A stretch of 64,000 nt of DNA. Origin: Desulfobacteraceae bacterium Eth-SRB2. GTDB lineage: Bacteria; Desulfobacterota; Desulfobacteria; Desulfobacterales; UBA11574. The stretch's first letter is position 1; every line of letters begins with the position of its first letter. A program made the translations under genes and the position numbers. The notes below the pieces were generated by a model, which had not been told where the DNA came from, searched no databases, and was given only the letters and a program-made list of their open reading frames with translations. The DNA is taken from contig RPGQ01000010.1 in the NCBI GenBank assembly GCA_004193595.1, positions 23,501 to 87,500 of the forward strand. Direction: 5' to 3'. Positions 19,107 through 29,054 of this stretch are shown one piece after another.

Positions 19107-22100
19107 ATGAGACCGCAGATAGACATATTTACTCTTTTAGATAAACTTCCCTATCGCAGGAAGAAAGAAAAAGAAAAGATAGTTCAGTTGGACTGGAAGG
19201 CAGAGTGGGAGCGGTTCGATGCCAAAAAACTTTTTGAGTTTGACCTTGCCGCTATTCCTGAAGAAAAATTAAGTGTTATTCGGAAGCGAAAAGAAGTCAT
19301 CATGGACGGCAACTATGCGGCGCTTTCGATTCTCACCAGGGTTGTCGACGGTCTCTGCGGCTATCCCATCACGCCCTCCACTCCCATTGCCGAAAATTTT
19401 GCCAGCGTTGCCTCTCAGGGCCAAAAGAACCTGTTTGGCTCTGAACTCATGTATTTTCAACCCAGCGATGAACTTTCCGCCATTGCTGCGGTGGAGGCCA
19501 TGTCATCCCAGGGAGGACGTTACGTTGACAACTCTTCTTCCCAGGGATTGGTTTTAAAGACCAAAAACCTCTTTTCAGTGGCCGGCAAACGCCTGCCGGT
19601 GGTGATGACGATTATGGCAAGGGAGGTCAACAAAGGATCTTTAAGTATTCATTGTGGTCACACCGATTTTTACGGTGTTCGCAATACCGGTTGGGCTCAA
19701 CTGGTTGCCGGGGACAACCAGGAGCTCCACGATCTTTTGCCGATAGCTTTTAAGACCGCCGAGGTGCGCCAGGTAATGCTTCCGTGCATGGTAATCGGCG
19801 ATGGGTTTATTAAATCCCATGCGTTAGAGAACATAAAGGTGTTTTCAGACGATTTTCTTAAGTATTTTGTCGGGCCTCCGAACAGATTATATCAGCCCGA
19901 TTTTGAGCAAAAGACCTTAACCGGCACCTTTACCGACGTGGATCTTACCATGGAAGGTCAGGTCGCCCAGGATCTTGCTTACCGATTTATAAAAAGGGGA
20001 CTTATTGCCGCCATGAACATGATGAACAAAATCATGGGGACTAATTTAAAGGCGGTGGAATGCTATCGCACCGAAGATGCGGAAATGGTGGTTGTAATTC
20101 TGGGATCCGCAGCCGGTGTTCTCAAGGATATGGTGGATTACTACCGGGATGTGAAGGGGGTGAAAGTGGGGGTGGTTCGCCCGGTACTTTTCAATCCCCC
20201 CTGTTTTCAGGAGCTTGCCTACGGGCTTCGCAATGCAAAGGTGGTCACCGTTCTGGAACGATCCGGCATGTCCCATAACCAGCTTCTTTTAGCGGACATA
20301 CAGTCCGCACTCCAGGTTTCTTTTCGGGCCGGCCGCGAAGGCCGGCCGGAGCATAAAATCTACGGCCGTACCGACATGCCGACCCTTTTGCACGGGGTTT
20401 ACGGATTGGGGAGCAAGGACTTTAACAAATACCACGCTGCGGCTGTTATAGAGAATATGTGGGCATGTTTTCAGGGAAAGACGCGCGATCATTTTCTCCG
20501 TGACTTTTTTGTCGGAATTGAAGGACCTTATACATTAGAACCCAAGCCGCTTTCGGACTACAAGGATCGTGAGCTTGGAATGACATTTATCGGCATTGGT
20601 GCAGAAGGCGTTAAGACGGCTCTGGAGACTGCGGCACTTATTTATGCGGAAGGTAATGACAACGGCAAGAGATACATCCAGTCCGGTGCGCGATACGGTG
20701 CTGCCAGGAAAGGGGCGCCGGTTTTTATGAACCTTAGGATCAGCTCCGGTCCGATTCGCAATTCCTCGGAGCTCACCGAGCACGATGTCCTTGCATTTTT
20801 CAATGATAAATTTCTCTCCGGAGAGATTTTAAGGGATTATGTGGGAGGGCTGAATGAGAACGGTCTTCTTGTTATAAACAGCTCCAGAACAAAAGACGAC
20901 ATCACGGGGTCGTTTTCCTCCGAAATGCGCGAGCTTATTTCAAAGAGAAAGATCAAAATAATTGTTCTGGACGCAACCCGGGCTGCCCTGAAGCATCTCA
21001 AAAGGAACCTGCCCGGTGCAATGATGCTGGGTCTTATAAACGGCGAGACAAAGATACTTTCCGCCGATGAATTCGGAAACAGGTTTCAAAACATACTTGA
21101 GCAAAAACTGGGACCCAAAAAGGGTCGAGAGATTGTTGAATGGAACGTTGCACTTTTAAATGAAGGGACAAAATGGGTCGCCTCAGCACCGGAACAAATG
21201 CCCGGGGCGTTTGCCGGGGTCTCGGATAGTCAGAAGCCGATAACGGTAATTAAGCCCGAAGATTTTGGCAAAGGGTTCGGAACTGCCGGTTTGCGCACCA
21301 AGCTTTCCCAAAAAGATGAGATGGGAACCATCAAGCCGGTCAACCTGATTAAAGATTATCAGAAACAGTTTGGCGAGGATATGGTTAAACCTATCCTGGA
21401 GGGTAAAAATGTTTCCTGGGATCGATTTTTGCCCGTGGTTCCGTCGGCCACCAGCAGGTTTAGGGACATGAGCTATATCGGGACCCAGATACCGGTGTGG
21501 GATGCGAAAAAATGCATTGCCTGCGGCATGTGCGCTGCTTTATGCCCGGATTCAGCGATCTATTCCACCATAACGGATAGGCCCATTCCGGATGATGCGG
21601 CCGCCTATTTCAAGGTTTTCAAGAAACCGCCCAGGGGTATCCCCTGGAAGAGATGCGCCATGAACCTCAACGTAATTGATGCCTCCTGCAAGGGATGCGG
21701 GGTTTGTACCCAGGTCTGTCCGGTGAACGCTTTGACCATGGTGGACAAATCAAAAGTAAAAGATACTGATTTTCTGCCCAAAAAATACCAGGATCTTGAC
21801 AATACTTACGATGCGGCCGGTTATGTGGACCGGATGGCCTTAAACCATCAGGTTCTCTTTGTTTTTTCAAAGCTTTATCCGGGCAAACATACATTGTGTC
21901 CGGGTTGCGGCGAGGGTACGATCAACCTGTTGACCTTTTTTGCATTAGAAAGTTTGCGTAACAGTCCCAAAGGGATCGAGACCTTCTACCAGGGGATCAA
22001 GGTTTTGTCGGATATTAACCGGCATGCCATAGATCATATGATCGACCGAGGGTTCAGCATCTACACGATCAATTCCACAGGCTGCAACCAGGTTTCCGAA

Positions 22101-22988
22101 CTGGTCAATCCGTTCAACACCCGAATTTACCAGTCGGGTCATTACGGTTTCGGTACGGCATCTGCTGCCGCTCTTGGGGCCAAATTCAGTATGGACCAGG
22201 CATATCATAACGGTTTTAATGATGTATTGACCAAGATCATCGTTTTTGCCGGTGACGGCGCCATTTACGATATCGGCAACGGTCCCTTCAATTATGCCCT
22301 GGGCGAAAATTTCGATGTCACCTGGGTGATTTATAACAACGAGGGATACATGAACACCGGGGCCCAAAAATCCGGTGCCACCCGTTTCGGTTGTGACAGA
22401 TCAACATCCCCCATAGGGGTCAAGCATGCCGGCAAGACCACCTTGCACCGTCGGATCGTCAGCCAGGCCACGGCAATTTCACATGTCTATTCGGCTAAGC
22501 TAACCGTGGACAATCCGTTTTACGCCATCAAGATATTAAAGGAAGCCATCGCTTATTGCGGCCCGTCTGTGGTGGAATTTTTCTCATACTGTTCACAGGG
22601 CCACCAGAGTCATGACTGGGCGGGTCCTTTAATATCGAGGATGATGAATGAGGCCAGGAAATGGCAGATACAGGTAAGAAGACCGTTCCATAAGCTTGAC
22701 ATTTCGGCCAATCCCGATCCCGACAAAACATATCCGGTCAAAGGGAAATCGTTTAAAAAGGGTATCAAAAGAGAGCCGGCCACTTTCTATGATGTGGTGA
22801 GTATGCTGGGCCAGTACAATCGTCATATCAAGGCCCAGGAAGGTGACGTGATTCCTGAGCTTGTCTTTGTAAACGAGACCGTATCTCTTTTTAGATGGTT
22901 CAGAAACCAGTACCTGGCCGGCTACCGTGATACCATGCCGGCTGAAGAGGAAGTGGAGCGTATTGTGGCTGAGCGTTACAAGATATAG
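19107..22988 (+). CDS. fused 2-oxoacid:ferredoxin oxidoreductase (PFOR-like; alpha, gamma, 2x4Fe-4S and TPP domains in one chain)
   Basis: GYPITPSTPIAENFA; GIGAEGVKTALETAALIYAEG; CIACGMCAALCPDSAIY and CKGCGVCTQVCPVNAL; TLCPGCGEGTINLL. Confidence 0.9.
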   Translation: MRPQIDIFTLLDKLPYRRKKEKEKIVQLDWKAEWERFDAKKLFEFDLAAIPEEKLSVIRKRKEVIMDGNYAALSILTRVVDGLCGYPITPSTPIAENFASVASQGQKNLFGSELMYFQPSDELSAIAAVEAMSSQGGRYVDNSSSQGLVLKTKNLFSVAGKRLPVVMTIMAREVNKGSLSIHCGHTDFYGVRNTGWAQLVAGDNQELHDLLPIAFKTAEVRQVMLPCMVIGDGFIKSHALENIKVFSDDFLKYFVGPPNRLYQPDFEQKTLTGTFTDVDLTMEGQVAQDLAYRFIKRGLIAAMNMMNKIMGTNLKAVECYRTEDAEMVVVILGSAAGVLKDMVDYYRDVKGVKVGVVRPVLFNPPCFQELAYGLRNAKVVTVLERSGMSHNQLLLADIQSALQVSFRAGREGRPEHKIYGRTDMPTLLHGVYGLGSKDFNKYHAAAVIENMWACFQGKTRDHFLRDFFVGIEGPYTLEPKPLSDYKDRELGMTFIGIGAEGVKTALETAALIYAEGNDNGKRYIQSGARYGAARKGAPVFMNLRISSGPIRNSSELTEHDVLAFFNDKFLSGEILRDYVGGLNENGLLVINSSRTKDDITGSFSSEMRELISKRKIKIIVLDATRAALKHLKRNLPGAMMLGLINGETKILSADEFGNRFQNILEQKLGPKKGREIVEWNVALLNEGTKWVASAPEQMPGAFAGVSDSQKPITVIKPEDFGKGFGTAGLRTKLSQKDEMGTIKPVNLIKDYQKQFGEDMVKPILEGKNVSWDRFLPVVPSATSRFRDMSYIGTQIPVWDAKKCIACGMCAALCPDSAIYSTITDRPIPDDAAAYFKVFKKPPRGIPWKRCAMNLNVIDASCKGCGVCTQVCPVNALTMVDKSKVKDTDFLPKKYQDLDNTYDAAGYVDRMALNHQVLFVFSKLYPGKHTLCPGCGEGTINLLTFFALESLRNSPKGIETFYQGIKVLSDINRHAIDHMIDRGFSIYTINSTGCNQVSELVNPFNTRIYQSGHYGFGTASAAALGAKFSMDQAYHNGFNDVLTKIIVFAGDGAIYDIGNGPFNYALGENFDVTWVIYNNEGYMNTGAQKSGATRFGCDRSTSPIGVKHAGKTTLHRRIVSQATAISHVYSAKLTVDNPFYAIKILKEAIAYCGPSVVEFFSYCSQGHQSHDWAGPLISRMMNEARKWQIQVRRPFHKLDISANPDPDKTYPVKGKSFKKGIKREPATFYDVVSMLGQYNRHIKAQEGDVIPELVFVNETVSLFRWFRNQYLAGYRDTMPAEEEVERIVAERYKI

Positions 22989-23070
22989 CCAAGCGGAGAT
23001 CCCGCATAGCGGGGCTGCGGGGAGCTTCATTTTTTTCGCGACCCCTTACGAATTTATCAAACTTAAGTCG

Positions 23071-23613
23071 GGTGATCAAGACTGTTGTTTGCTAAGATTG
23101 CTATGGCTATTTGGTTTCAGGTGTCAGGTGTCAGGTGTCAGGAAACATGTTCAGTAGTAATGGGCCAGCCCTGAGGGAACGATTCATTTTTTACGCCATA
23201 CACTGCCGTTTTCTCAGCTAACTGCCAGCGGCGTTCTCGCTCTGGGACTTTCCGTTCCAATGTTTTCTCTAATCCATTCAACATACGAATGCATTCTTTG
23301 TAACGACCCCGAATTTCTAAATACACCTTTTCCGTGATGTACCCTTTGAGTTTCGCCATGAACAGATGGTGAATGGTCTCAGCTGCTTCGCCCCTGGCGC
23401 GATTCACGCCTTCAATTTTGTTACGGATATAGCGGATCATCATTTTTCTCGGCGAGTTGTGCAGGATCGCTGTTTGAGGAGCGCCTGGAATTGGTCACCT
23501 CGTTTCCCCCTTAATCCTTAACCCTGACACCTGAAACCTAAAAAAAAAGCTTTGGAGCCACGGTTTGTCAATAGAAAGGCATCAGCGTTTACCAACGGTC
23601 TTGATTTCCACCC
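23071..23613. mobile_element. Family D2 element, copy 1, carrying a four-helix-bundle ORF
   Basis: Ends GGTGATCAAGACTGTTG and (reverse complement) GGGTGGAAATCAAGACCGTTGG. Flanks ACTTAAGTCG and AGTTAAGTCG. Internal arms ggtttcaggtgtcaggtgtcaggtgtcagg and cctgacacctgaaacc. Confidence 0.8.
23138..23443 (-). CDS. four-helix-bundle (S23/IVP, bAvd-like) protein, probably N-terminally truncated
   Basis: EGVNRARGEAAETIHHLFMAKLKGYITEKVYLEIRGRYKECIRMLNGLEKTLE resembles the C-terminal half of the family. Confidence 0.55.
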   Translation of the reverse strand: MMIRYIRNKIEGVNRARGEAAETIHHLFMAKLKGYITEKVYLEIRGRYKECIRMLNGLEKTLERKVPERERRWQLAEKTAVYGVKNESFPQGWPITTEHVS

Positions 23614-23615
23614 AG

Positions 23616-24362
23616 TTAAGTCGCTTGGTTTTTTATATAGGGCGCTGGTTGCAACCATTTGTTTTTATTGCTATCGTAAAACCATTTGTCCGGGAATCCC
23701 CGACGTTTGAGATAAGAAGGATTCTCCGCCCAGCTGATAAGCTCTAAATATGCCTGGTGAATTCTTCTGAATGTATCTGTATCTCCCCCAAGGTCCGGAT
23801 GATGTTTTTTAACCTGAAGCCGGAATGCACTTTTTATTGTTTTTTCAAGTTCCGGAGAATTCAAATTCGACTTGTCAAGCTTCAAGTACATCAGCGACGC
23901 CTTTTTAACGGCGGGAATTTTTATTTCCGGCGGCATTACAGAACAGAATGCAGGATCATTGCGTCTTGCCCTTTCGAGCAAGAAACGGGTGGCAATATAG
24001 TTTCGATGCGTTCGTTTTTTTTCGGCCCACCATTTATTTCCAAGAATCTCGGACATAATACAGTAATCCTCGGCGGGTTTTTTTCCGGTAGAACGAGGAT
24101 AGATAAAGCTGAAGATTTCTTTGGAATTATAAGGAAGAACATCCATAACGATCATTATGTCAGTAAAATAAAAGGTCGCATAGCGGGTGTTTAATGTCTT
24201 GAGCAAACCGGTTCTTAAATTAAGCGCATACCTGAGCTTCTGTCGGCAATCAATGGAACAATACCTTCGCCGGCCAAGATTTTCGTCTGTACCGCAGGAG
24301 AGACATTGTCTTTTTATCCTATGATCCGAACAGAATATGTTTTTTTGTAAAGAACTTTTCAT
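23616..24362 (-). CDS. DnaJ-domain protein with N-terminal Cys motif
   Basis: TIKSAFRLQVKKHHPDLGGDTDTFRRIHQAYLELISWAE (HPD); CLSCGTDENLGRRRYCSIDC. ATG at 24362 preferred because the upstream part lies in a repeat. Confidence 0.7.
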   Translation of the reverse strand: MKSSLQKNIFCSDHRIKRQCLSCGTDENLGRRRYCSIDCRQKLRYALNLRTGLLKTLNTRYATFYFTDIMIVMDVLPYNSKEIFSFIYPRSTGKKPAEDYCIMSEILGNKWWAEKKRTHRNYIATRFLLERARRNDPAFCSVMPPEIKIPAVKKASLMYLKLDKSNLNSPELEKTIKSAFRLQVKKHHPDLGGDTDTFRRIHQAYLELISWAENPSYLKRRGFPDKWFYDSNKNKWLQPAPYIKNQAT

Positions 24363-24381
24363 GAAAAATGCGCTATATTGC

Positions 24382-24523
24382 GAGACCTTTGAAAAATGCT
24401 CAATTTTGTTCAAGGCCAAGGAAGACGAAAATTTTAACCACAGGAATACATTGAGTATTTCGAGGATTAAAATTTGAGACTGACGCCGGAATTGGGCAAA
24501 AGGGGGCGTTTTTCAAAGGTCTC
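24382..24523. mobile_element. Family C MITE-like element, copy 2
   Basis: GAGACCTTTGAAAAATGC...GGGCGTTTTTCAAAGGTCTC flanked by perfect 5-bp repeat ATTGC. Confidence 0.85.
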
Positions 24524-24527
24524 ATTG

Positions 24528-25868
24528 CTATTTTTTAATGTATCCCCACTCAACCAGACGTTGATAGGCATATTTGGCTTTTTCGCCCTGGTTAACAATT
24601 TGAAGATATCTATTGTACTCGTTAGCCGATTTCTTGATCTGCTGCATCCCATCCAGAGACAATCCTTGAAAAAAAATAATGTTAGGATTACCTGACAGTA
24701 ATTTTTCATAATATTTAAATTCTTCATATGCTGAGTCGTAATCTTTTTGCTTGATTTTGGCAAATCCGGAAAGATAATATGCTTGACCCTCCTGTGGATA
24801 GACGGTTTTTGCTTTTTCTGCAAAGGATTCGGCTTTTGCATAATGTTTCTGGGTCAGTTGGCATGTTGACATCATGACAAGCCCGGCATAATCGTCAGGA
24901 GTTTGACTCAAGGCTTTTGAAAAATGGATTTCAGCTTCAGCATATTTACCTTTGGCCATTAAGCTTTCGCCTTTTTGTAAGGCTTCGATGGCTAATTTAA
25001 TTTTCCGCAGTTTTGCCGTATGGTCCATGTAGCGATCTCGGTATGGGGGAAAGTTCTTCGAAGACCGATATTGTGTATGCACGGCTTCCACAGCCGTATG
25101 GTAACGCTCATCGCTCATAGGATGTGTCGCAAACATCAATTCAATGGCACTGGGCTTATACTTGGAGGTGCGTCTCAGCATATCCATCAGTCCCACAAAT
25201 CCGTTTGCGTTATATCCGGCTTGGACCATATATTCCAAACCCGAGGCATCGGCCTCACGTTCGTTGTCTCTGCTGTAGGATGCAAGGAGCGCTCCGGCAC
25301 CGACCATTCCCAGTTGTGATGCCAGGTTGCCAAGGCCGGAGCTTTTTGTTCCTGCATATGTCGCAATACCACCGATAAAGACGTTTGTTAATACACTTTT
25401 AGACATCTGTTCGGCAGTATGTCGACGGTTAACATGACCGAGCTCATGGCCCAGCAGGGCAGCAAGTTGTGCTTCGTTCTCAAGGGCAAGCAAAATTCCC
25501 CGGGTTGCGGCGATACTTCCCCCCGGAAAGGCATAGGCATTCACATAAGTCGCATTCACGCCTCGGAAGGAATACGGCATATGGGGACGATGGGTTCGGG
25601 CGGCTAAATTTTTGCCGGTTTGATCGATGTAATTATTCAGGGATGTATCCTGCAGAGTGCCGTAGTCCGAAGAAAATTGATGGGGTGAATTTTGTTTGTC
25701 GATCTCAATTTCCTGGGCCTCCGATACCACCATGAATTGAGGCCTGCCGGTAACCGGGTTTGCTGCACACCCGACCATAAAACCGGCTGCGGACATTGAA
25801 GAAATCCATAAGAATTCTCTACGGGTTATGCCACATTCGGTGCTGCTTTGTATGGGTTTAGTTTGCAT
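24528..25868 (-). CDS. M48-family metallopeptidase with TPR repeats, signal/lipoprotein N-terminus
   Basis: LAALLGHELGHVNRRHTAEQMSK (HExxH); TRREFLWISSMSAAGFMVGCAANP; C-terminal TPRs. Confidence 0.9.
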   Translation of the reverse strand: MQTKPIQSSTECGITRREFLWISSMSAAGFMVGCAANPVTGRPQFMVVSEAQEIEIDKQNSPHQFSSDYGTLQDTSLNNYIDQTGKNLAARTHRPHMPYSFRGVNATYVNAYAFPGGSIAATRGILLALENEAQLAALLGHELGHVNRRHTAEQMSKSVLTNVFIGGIATYAGTKSSGLGNLASQLGMVGAGALLASYSRDNEREADASGLEYMVQAGYNANGFVGLMDMLRRTSKYKPSAIELMFATHPMSDERYHTAVEAVHTQYRSSKNFPPYRDRYMDHTAKLRKIKLAIEALQKGESLMAKGKYAEAEIHFSKALSQTPDDYAGLVMMSTCQLTQKHYAKAESFAEKAKTVYPQEGQAYYLSGFAKIKQKDYDSAYEEFKYYEKLLSGNPNIIFFQGLSLDGMQQIKKSANEYNRYLQIVNQGEKAKYAYQRLVEWGYIKK

Positions 25869-25900
25869 GTTTGTTTCCTTTGGATGAATGGACACTACTT

Positions 25901-26077
25901 GACGGTCTCGTAAAAAGTCCAACTTCTGCGTTGTGCTGCATTTCGCAATCATTCAGCGTACGAAAAGTACGCCTCATGATTACAAAATTTGCGACGCCTT
26001 TTTATCCCGCCTATGTTTGGCGGGGGAATTTGAACTTTTTACGAAACCGTCTAAATCGGACTTTTTACGAGTTCATC
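25901..26077. mobile_element. Family G MITE-like element, copy 1
   Basis: TIR GACGGTCTCGTAAAAAGTCC / GATGAACTCGTAAAAAGTCC; near-identical (3 differences by eye) to 30417-30593. Confidence 0.85.
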
Positions 26078-26078
26078 A

Positions 26079-26834
26079 TTACTTGATTCCCTTTTCTTTT
26101 TTAATCTCTTCATAGGCGGACTGGATTTCACGGAATTTATCACTGGCAAATTTTCCAAATTCCTCAGGCAACCCCTTTGATGCGATCTTGTCAGGGTGAT
26201 AATCGGACACAAGCTTTCGGTATTGTTTCTTTATGTGCTCATTTGAGTCGTTTCTGTCACATCCAAGGACGGCATAATATTTCTCAACATTCTGGATATA
26301 TTTTGATTTTAGTTTCCTGTATTTTTCATCGTTGAAATTAAATATCCTCACAGCGGACAGGATAAGCTTTTCTTCGTTTGGGTTCAGCCTACCGTCAGCT
26401 ACAGATACTCTGACTAATATATCTATCATAAGGTCGAGCATTTGGTACTGGGATCGAAATTGGTTGTAAAACTGGCCGGCAAAAGCATTAAAGTTATCCG
26501 GAGAATCAATGGCAGTATGAAAAATGTTTGTGGCCAGTCTTTTGCTTTCAGGGTTTAGGTTCAAGTCGTATACCATAAAATTTTCAACGGCATTTATTTC
26601 TTCTTTTGATACCTGTCCGTCTGCCTTGACAAGCTTTGCGAGCATGGAAAACGCTGCAACGAAAAAGGTAAACTGGGCTTCTTCACCGGCCGAAAGACGG
26701 GCCCGTTCGGTTGTGTAGTAAGTTTGACCGCCGGAATCAAACGCATGTCCAAGCGCAGCACCGGCAATTGCACCCAAGGGACCGGCCATAGCAAATCCTA
26801 TTGTACCTCCGATTACCTTTCCCAGAAAACCCAT
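26079..26834 (-). CDS. TerB-like plus DnaJ-domain co-chaperone (DjlA-like)
   Basis: [65 protein letters not shown]. Confidence 0.85.
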   Translation of the reverse strand: MGFLGKVIGGTIGFAMAGPLGAIAGAALGHAFDSGGQTYYTTERARLSAGEEAQFTFFVAAFSMLAKLVKADGQVSKEEINAVENFMVYDLNLNPESKRLATNIFHTAIDSPDNFNAFAGQFYNQFRSQYQMLDLMIDILVRVSVADGRLNPNEEKLILSAVRIFNFNDEKYRKLKSKYIQNVEKYYAVLGCDRNDSNEHIKKQYRKLVSDYHPDKIASKGLPEEFGKFASDKFREIQSAYEEIKKEKGIK

Positions 26835-27028
26835 AAATCTCTCCTTTTTATCTCCTTAATATGTAACACCTCAAAAGTGTCTGGTATGTTAATGAACCAA
26901 TTTAACAAAAAAATCCCGTTCTCTCAAGTATTCAAACAAATGGGTACGATGCTTCCTTGGTCCCAATAGCATATTTTTGTAGTGTTTCCAAACTTGAAAT
27001 TATGACATGAAATGAAAACGTTCTTTGG

Positions 27029-28903
27029 TTACTGTTCATGAAATTTCCGTTTGGCAGGCACGGCCAAGCTAAGATAATTGTCGTTTTCTTGGAACATCAG
27101 TTTTTTGTCAACCATCATTTTTAAAAAAGTCTCGATTCTGTCTGAAGCTACAGACGGGAAACGGACAAGGATTTTTTTTAACGACCGGTGCCGTAAGCAA
27201 AAAACATAGATTGCCCGGGACGTCCCCTCCAGGCGGTGGGTCAGGGGTCGGCCGTTGAGCCTTTTCTGGCGTATGATTATAAAATATCTGCCATCGCGAA
27301 AGCTTAAGATGTTCTCATGTCTTGGACCCTTATGGAGTTCGTCATACGATTTTTCCCAGGCGTTCAGCTTTTTTTTGACCGGCCGCCAGAGTTTTTTCTG
27401 AACCCCGAGGTCCCCTCGATAGGACTGAATGGTAAACCGCATGGCTTTAAAAACGTCCGGTGGAAATATATGCGCATAATTACGGTGGTTGAAAACAGAT
27501 TTAAGTCCGAAGGTTTCAGGGTTTTGCCATACGGGGCTCCCCAGCCCGAGCCAGAAATGAACCATCTTTAACGGACGAAAGCACAGAACAAAATCCAGGT
27601 TTCGGAGCGTTTCGTCCACATCCTTCTGGTCGCTACCCGGGAAATAGAGTATTAGATTCGATGAATTTGTAATGCCCGTCATTTCGCAGTGTTTCATGAT
27701 TTCAATATTCTGGATTGTCGTGGTTCCCTTATTGAGTTTCTTAAGGAGTCGTGTGCTCAGTGCCTCTATACCGATCTGGACCTCTTGCATTCCGGCGGCC
27801 CGCATGGCTTTCAATACGGGTCCCGGTGTGATAGCCCTGATTTCTCCGAACAGGCGAAAATCCTTTTCCAGTCTTGCTATGCGATTAAAAATATTCCGGG
27901 AGGTTTTCAAAGGGAGAAGGTTGTCCATAAAGGCTACGGAAAGTGTTCTGTATTTCGTGGTGAGATGATCAATTTCCGAAACCACCTGAGCCGGCTTTTT
28001 TGATCGGTAACCGTCCCACTGGAGGTTGAGATTACAAAAGGCACATCCTGTAGATTTGCCGCTTTCTTGTTTGCGCTGCCACCAGCACCCTCTTGAGATT
28101 TCCATGGGAAGTGTTGGGAAAAAGGTTTTTTCCGGTTCGAATGATTGCAGCAATTCAAAATAGTCGTCGTAATCCGGAGGAACAAGAGCGGATAACTCAT
28201 TCATCTGATGAAAATCAGCCGGTGTTTTTTTCTCAGCGGATTCCGGTGTGATAATTCCCTTAACCGGAGGAATCACTTTACACCGCGGATCTTTGAGATA
28301 AGCAATCAATCGGCTTAGGGGAAGTTCGCCTTCACCGTTGACGGCCACATCAATTTCGGGAAATATTTTAAACAGGTGACCTGTGGTATCACCGGTAAAC
28401 ATGGACCCGCCCACAACAATAAAAAGATTCGGGAATTGCCTTTTGATTTGCCTGATGAAATAGAGTGACGAAGTTAACTGGCAAAGACATATGGAAAAAC
28501 CCGCCAACCCATATGCTTCCCAGTCAATGGTGTGTATAAAAGTCTCTGAAACCTTTTGAATCTGCTGGGTTAAATCTTCAAAAAGAATTCCCCGCAGCAA
28601 AGATTTACCAGTTGCCTGTTTATAAAAGATTTTTTCTATATGCTTTAGACGTTCCGGATATAACAGAGCCGCGTAAATGGTTTCCGCGAGCCATGTCCGC
28701 TCGGAGATTGCTCGATAGCGTCCGTATCCGATGGTCTCGGCGACTTTTAAATAAAAATGATGTGCATCCACCTTCAGATCAGGAAACTTTTTCTTTAGAT
28801 AGGATTTCAGCGTGCCGATTTGAATTGAGGGGCGGCTGTAAAGGGGCCAGGGTGCGGAGATGAGAATTATTTTTTTCAATGGAGCTGTATGTTTAAATTT
28901 CAT
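27029..28903 (-). CDS. B12-binding radical SAM protein, RiPP-maturation type
   Basis: B12-like domain (IVVGGSMFTGDTTGHLFKIFPEIDVAVNGEGE); MEISRGCWWQRKQESGKSTGCAFCNLNLQWDGYRSKKPAQVVSEI; AFMDNLLP. Confidence 0.8.
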   Translation of the reverse strand: MKFKHTAPLKKIILISAPWPLYSRPSIQIGTLKSYLKKKFPDLKVDAHHFYLKVAETIGYGRYRAISERTWLAETIYAALLYPERLKHIEKIFYKQATGKSLLRGILFEDLTQQIQKVSETFIHTIDWEAYGLAGFSICLCQLTSSLYFIRQIKRQFPNLFIVVGGSMFTGDTTGHLFKIFPEIDVAVNGEGELPLSRLIAYLKDPRCKVIPPVKGIITPESAEKKTPADFHQMNELSALVPPDYDDYFELLQSFEPEKTFFPTLPMEISRGCWWQRKQESGKSTGCAFCNLNLQWDGYRSKKPAQVVSEIDHLTTKYRTLSVAFMDNLLPLKTSRNIFNRIARLEKDFRLFGEIRAITPGPVLKAMRAAGMQEVQIGIEALSTRLLKKLNKGTTTIQNIEIMKHCEMTGITNSSNLILYFPGSDQKDVDETLRNLDFVLCFRPLKMVHFWLGLGSPVWQNPETFGLKSVFNHRNYAHIFPPDVFKAMRFTIQSYRGDLGVQKKLWRPVKKKLNAWEKSYDELHKGPRHENILSFRDGRYFIIIRQKRLNGRPLTHRLEGTSRAIYVFCLRHRSLKKILVRFPSVASDRIETFLKMMVDKKLMFQENDNYLSLAVPAKRKFHEQ

Positions 28904-29054
28904 GTGAATAAACCCAACCCAGACACCAAGTATAAACTAAATTTCAAATTCCAATATTCAACACGCGGCGCAAGCGCCTGCGCTGCGCGTGACCAAAGCC
29001 TGTTTGGAATTTCGGTTATTGTGATTTGCGATTTGTTATTTGTTTTTTCCCGGT

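Noticed and set aside
23100-23160. Tandem caggtgtcaggtgtcagg runs resembling CRISPR or minisatellite repeats
   Set aside because: Units are 7 bp with no spacers and no cas genes; they form inward-facing arms of small elements instead.
23138-23443. 23S rRNA intervening sequence
   Set aside because: The ORF resembles an IVS protein but there is no rRNA in the window.
25933-26115. ORF MLHFAIIQRTKSTPHDYKICDAFLSRLCLAGEFELFTKPSKSDF, repeated at 30449
   Set aside because: Lies inside the family G repeat; its duplication reflects the repeat, not a conserved gene.
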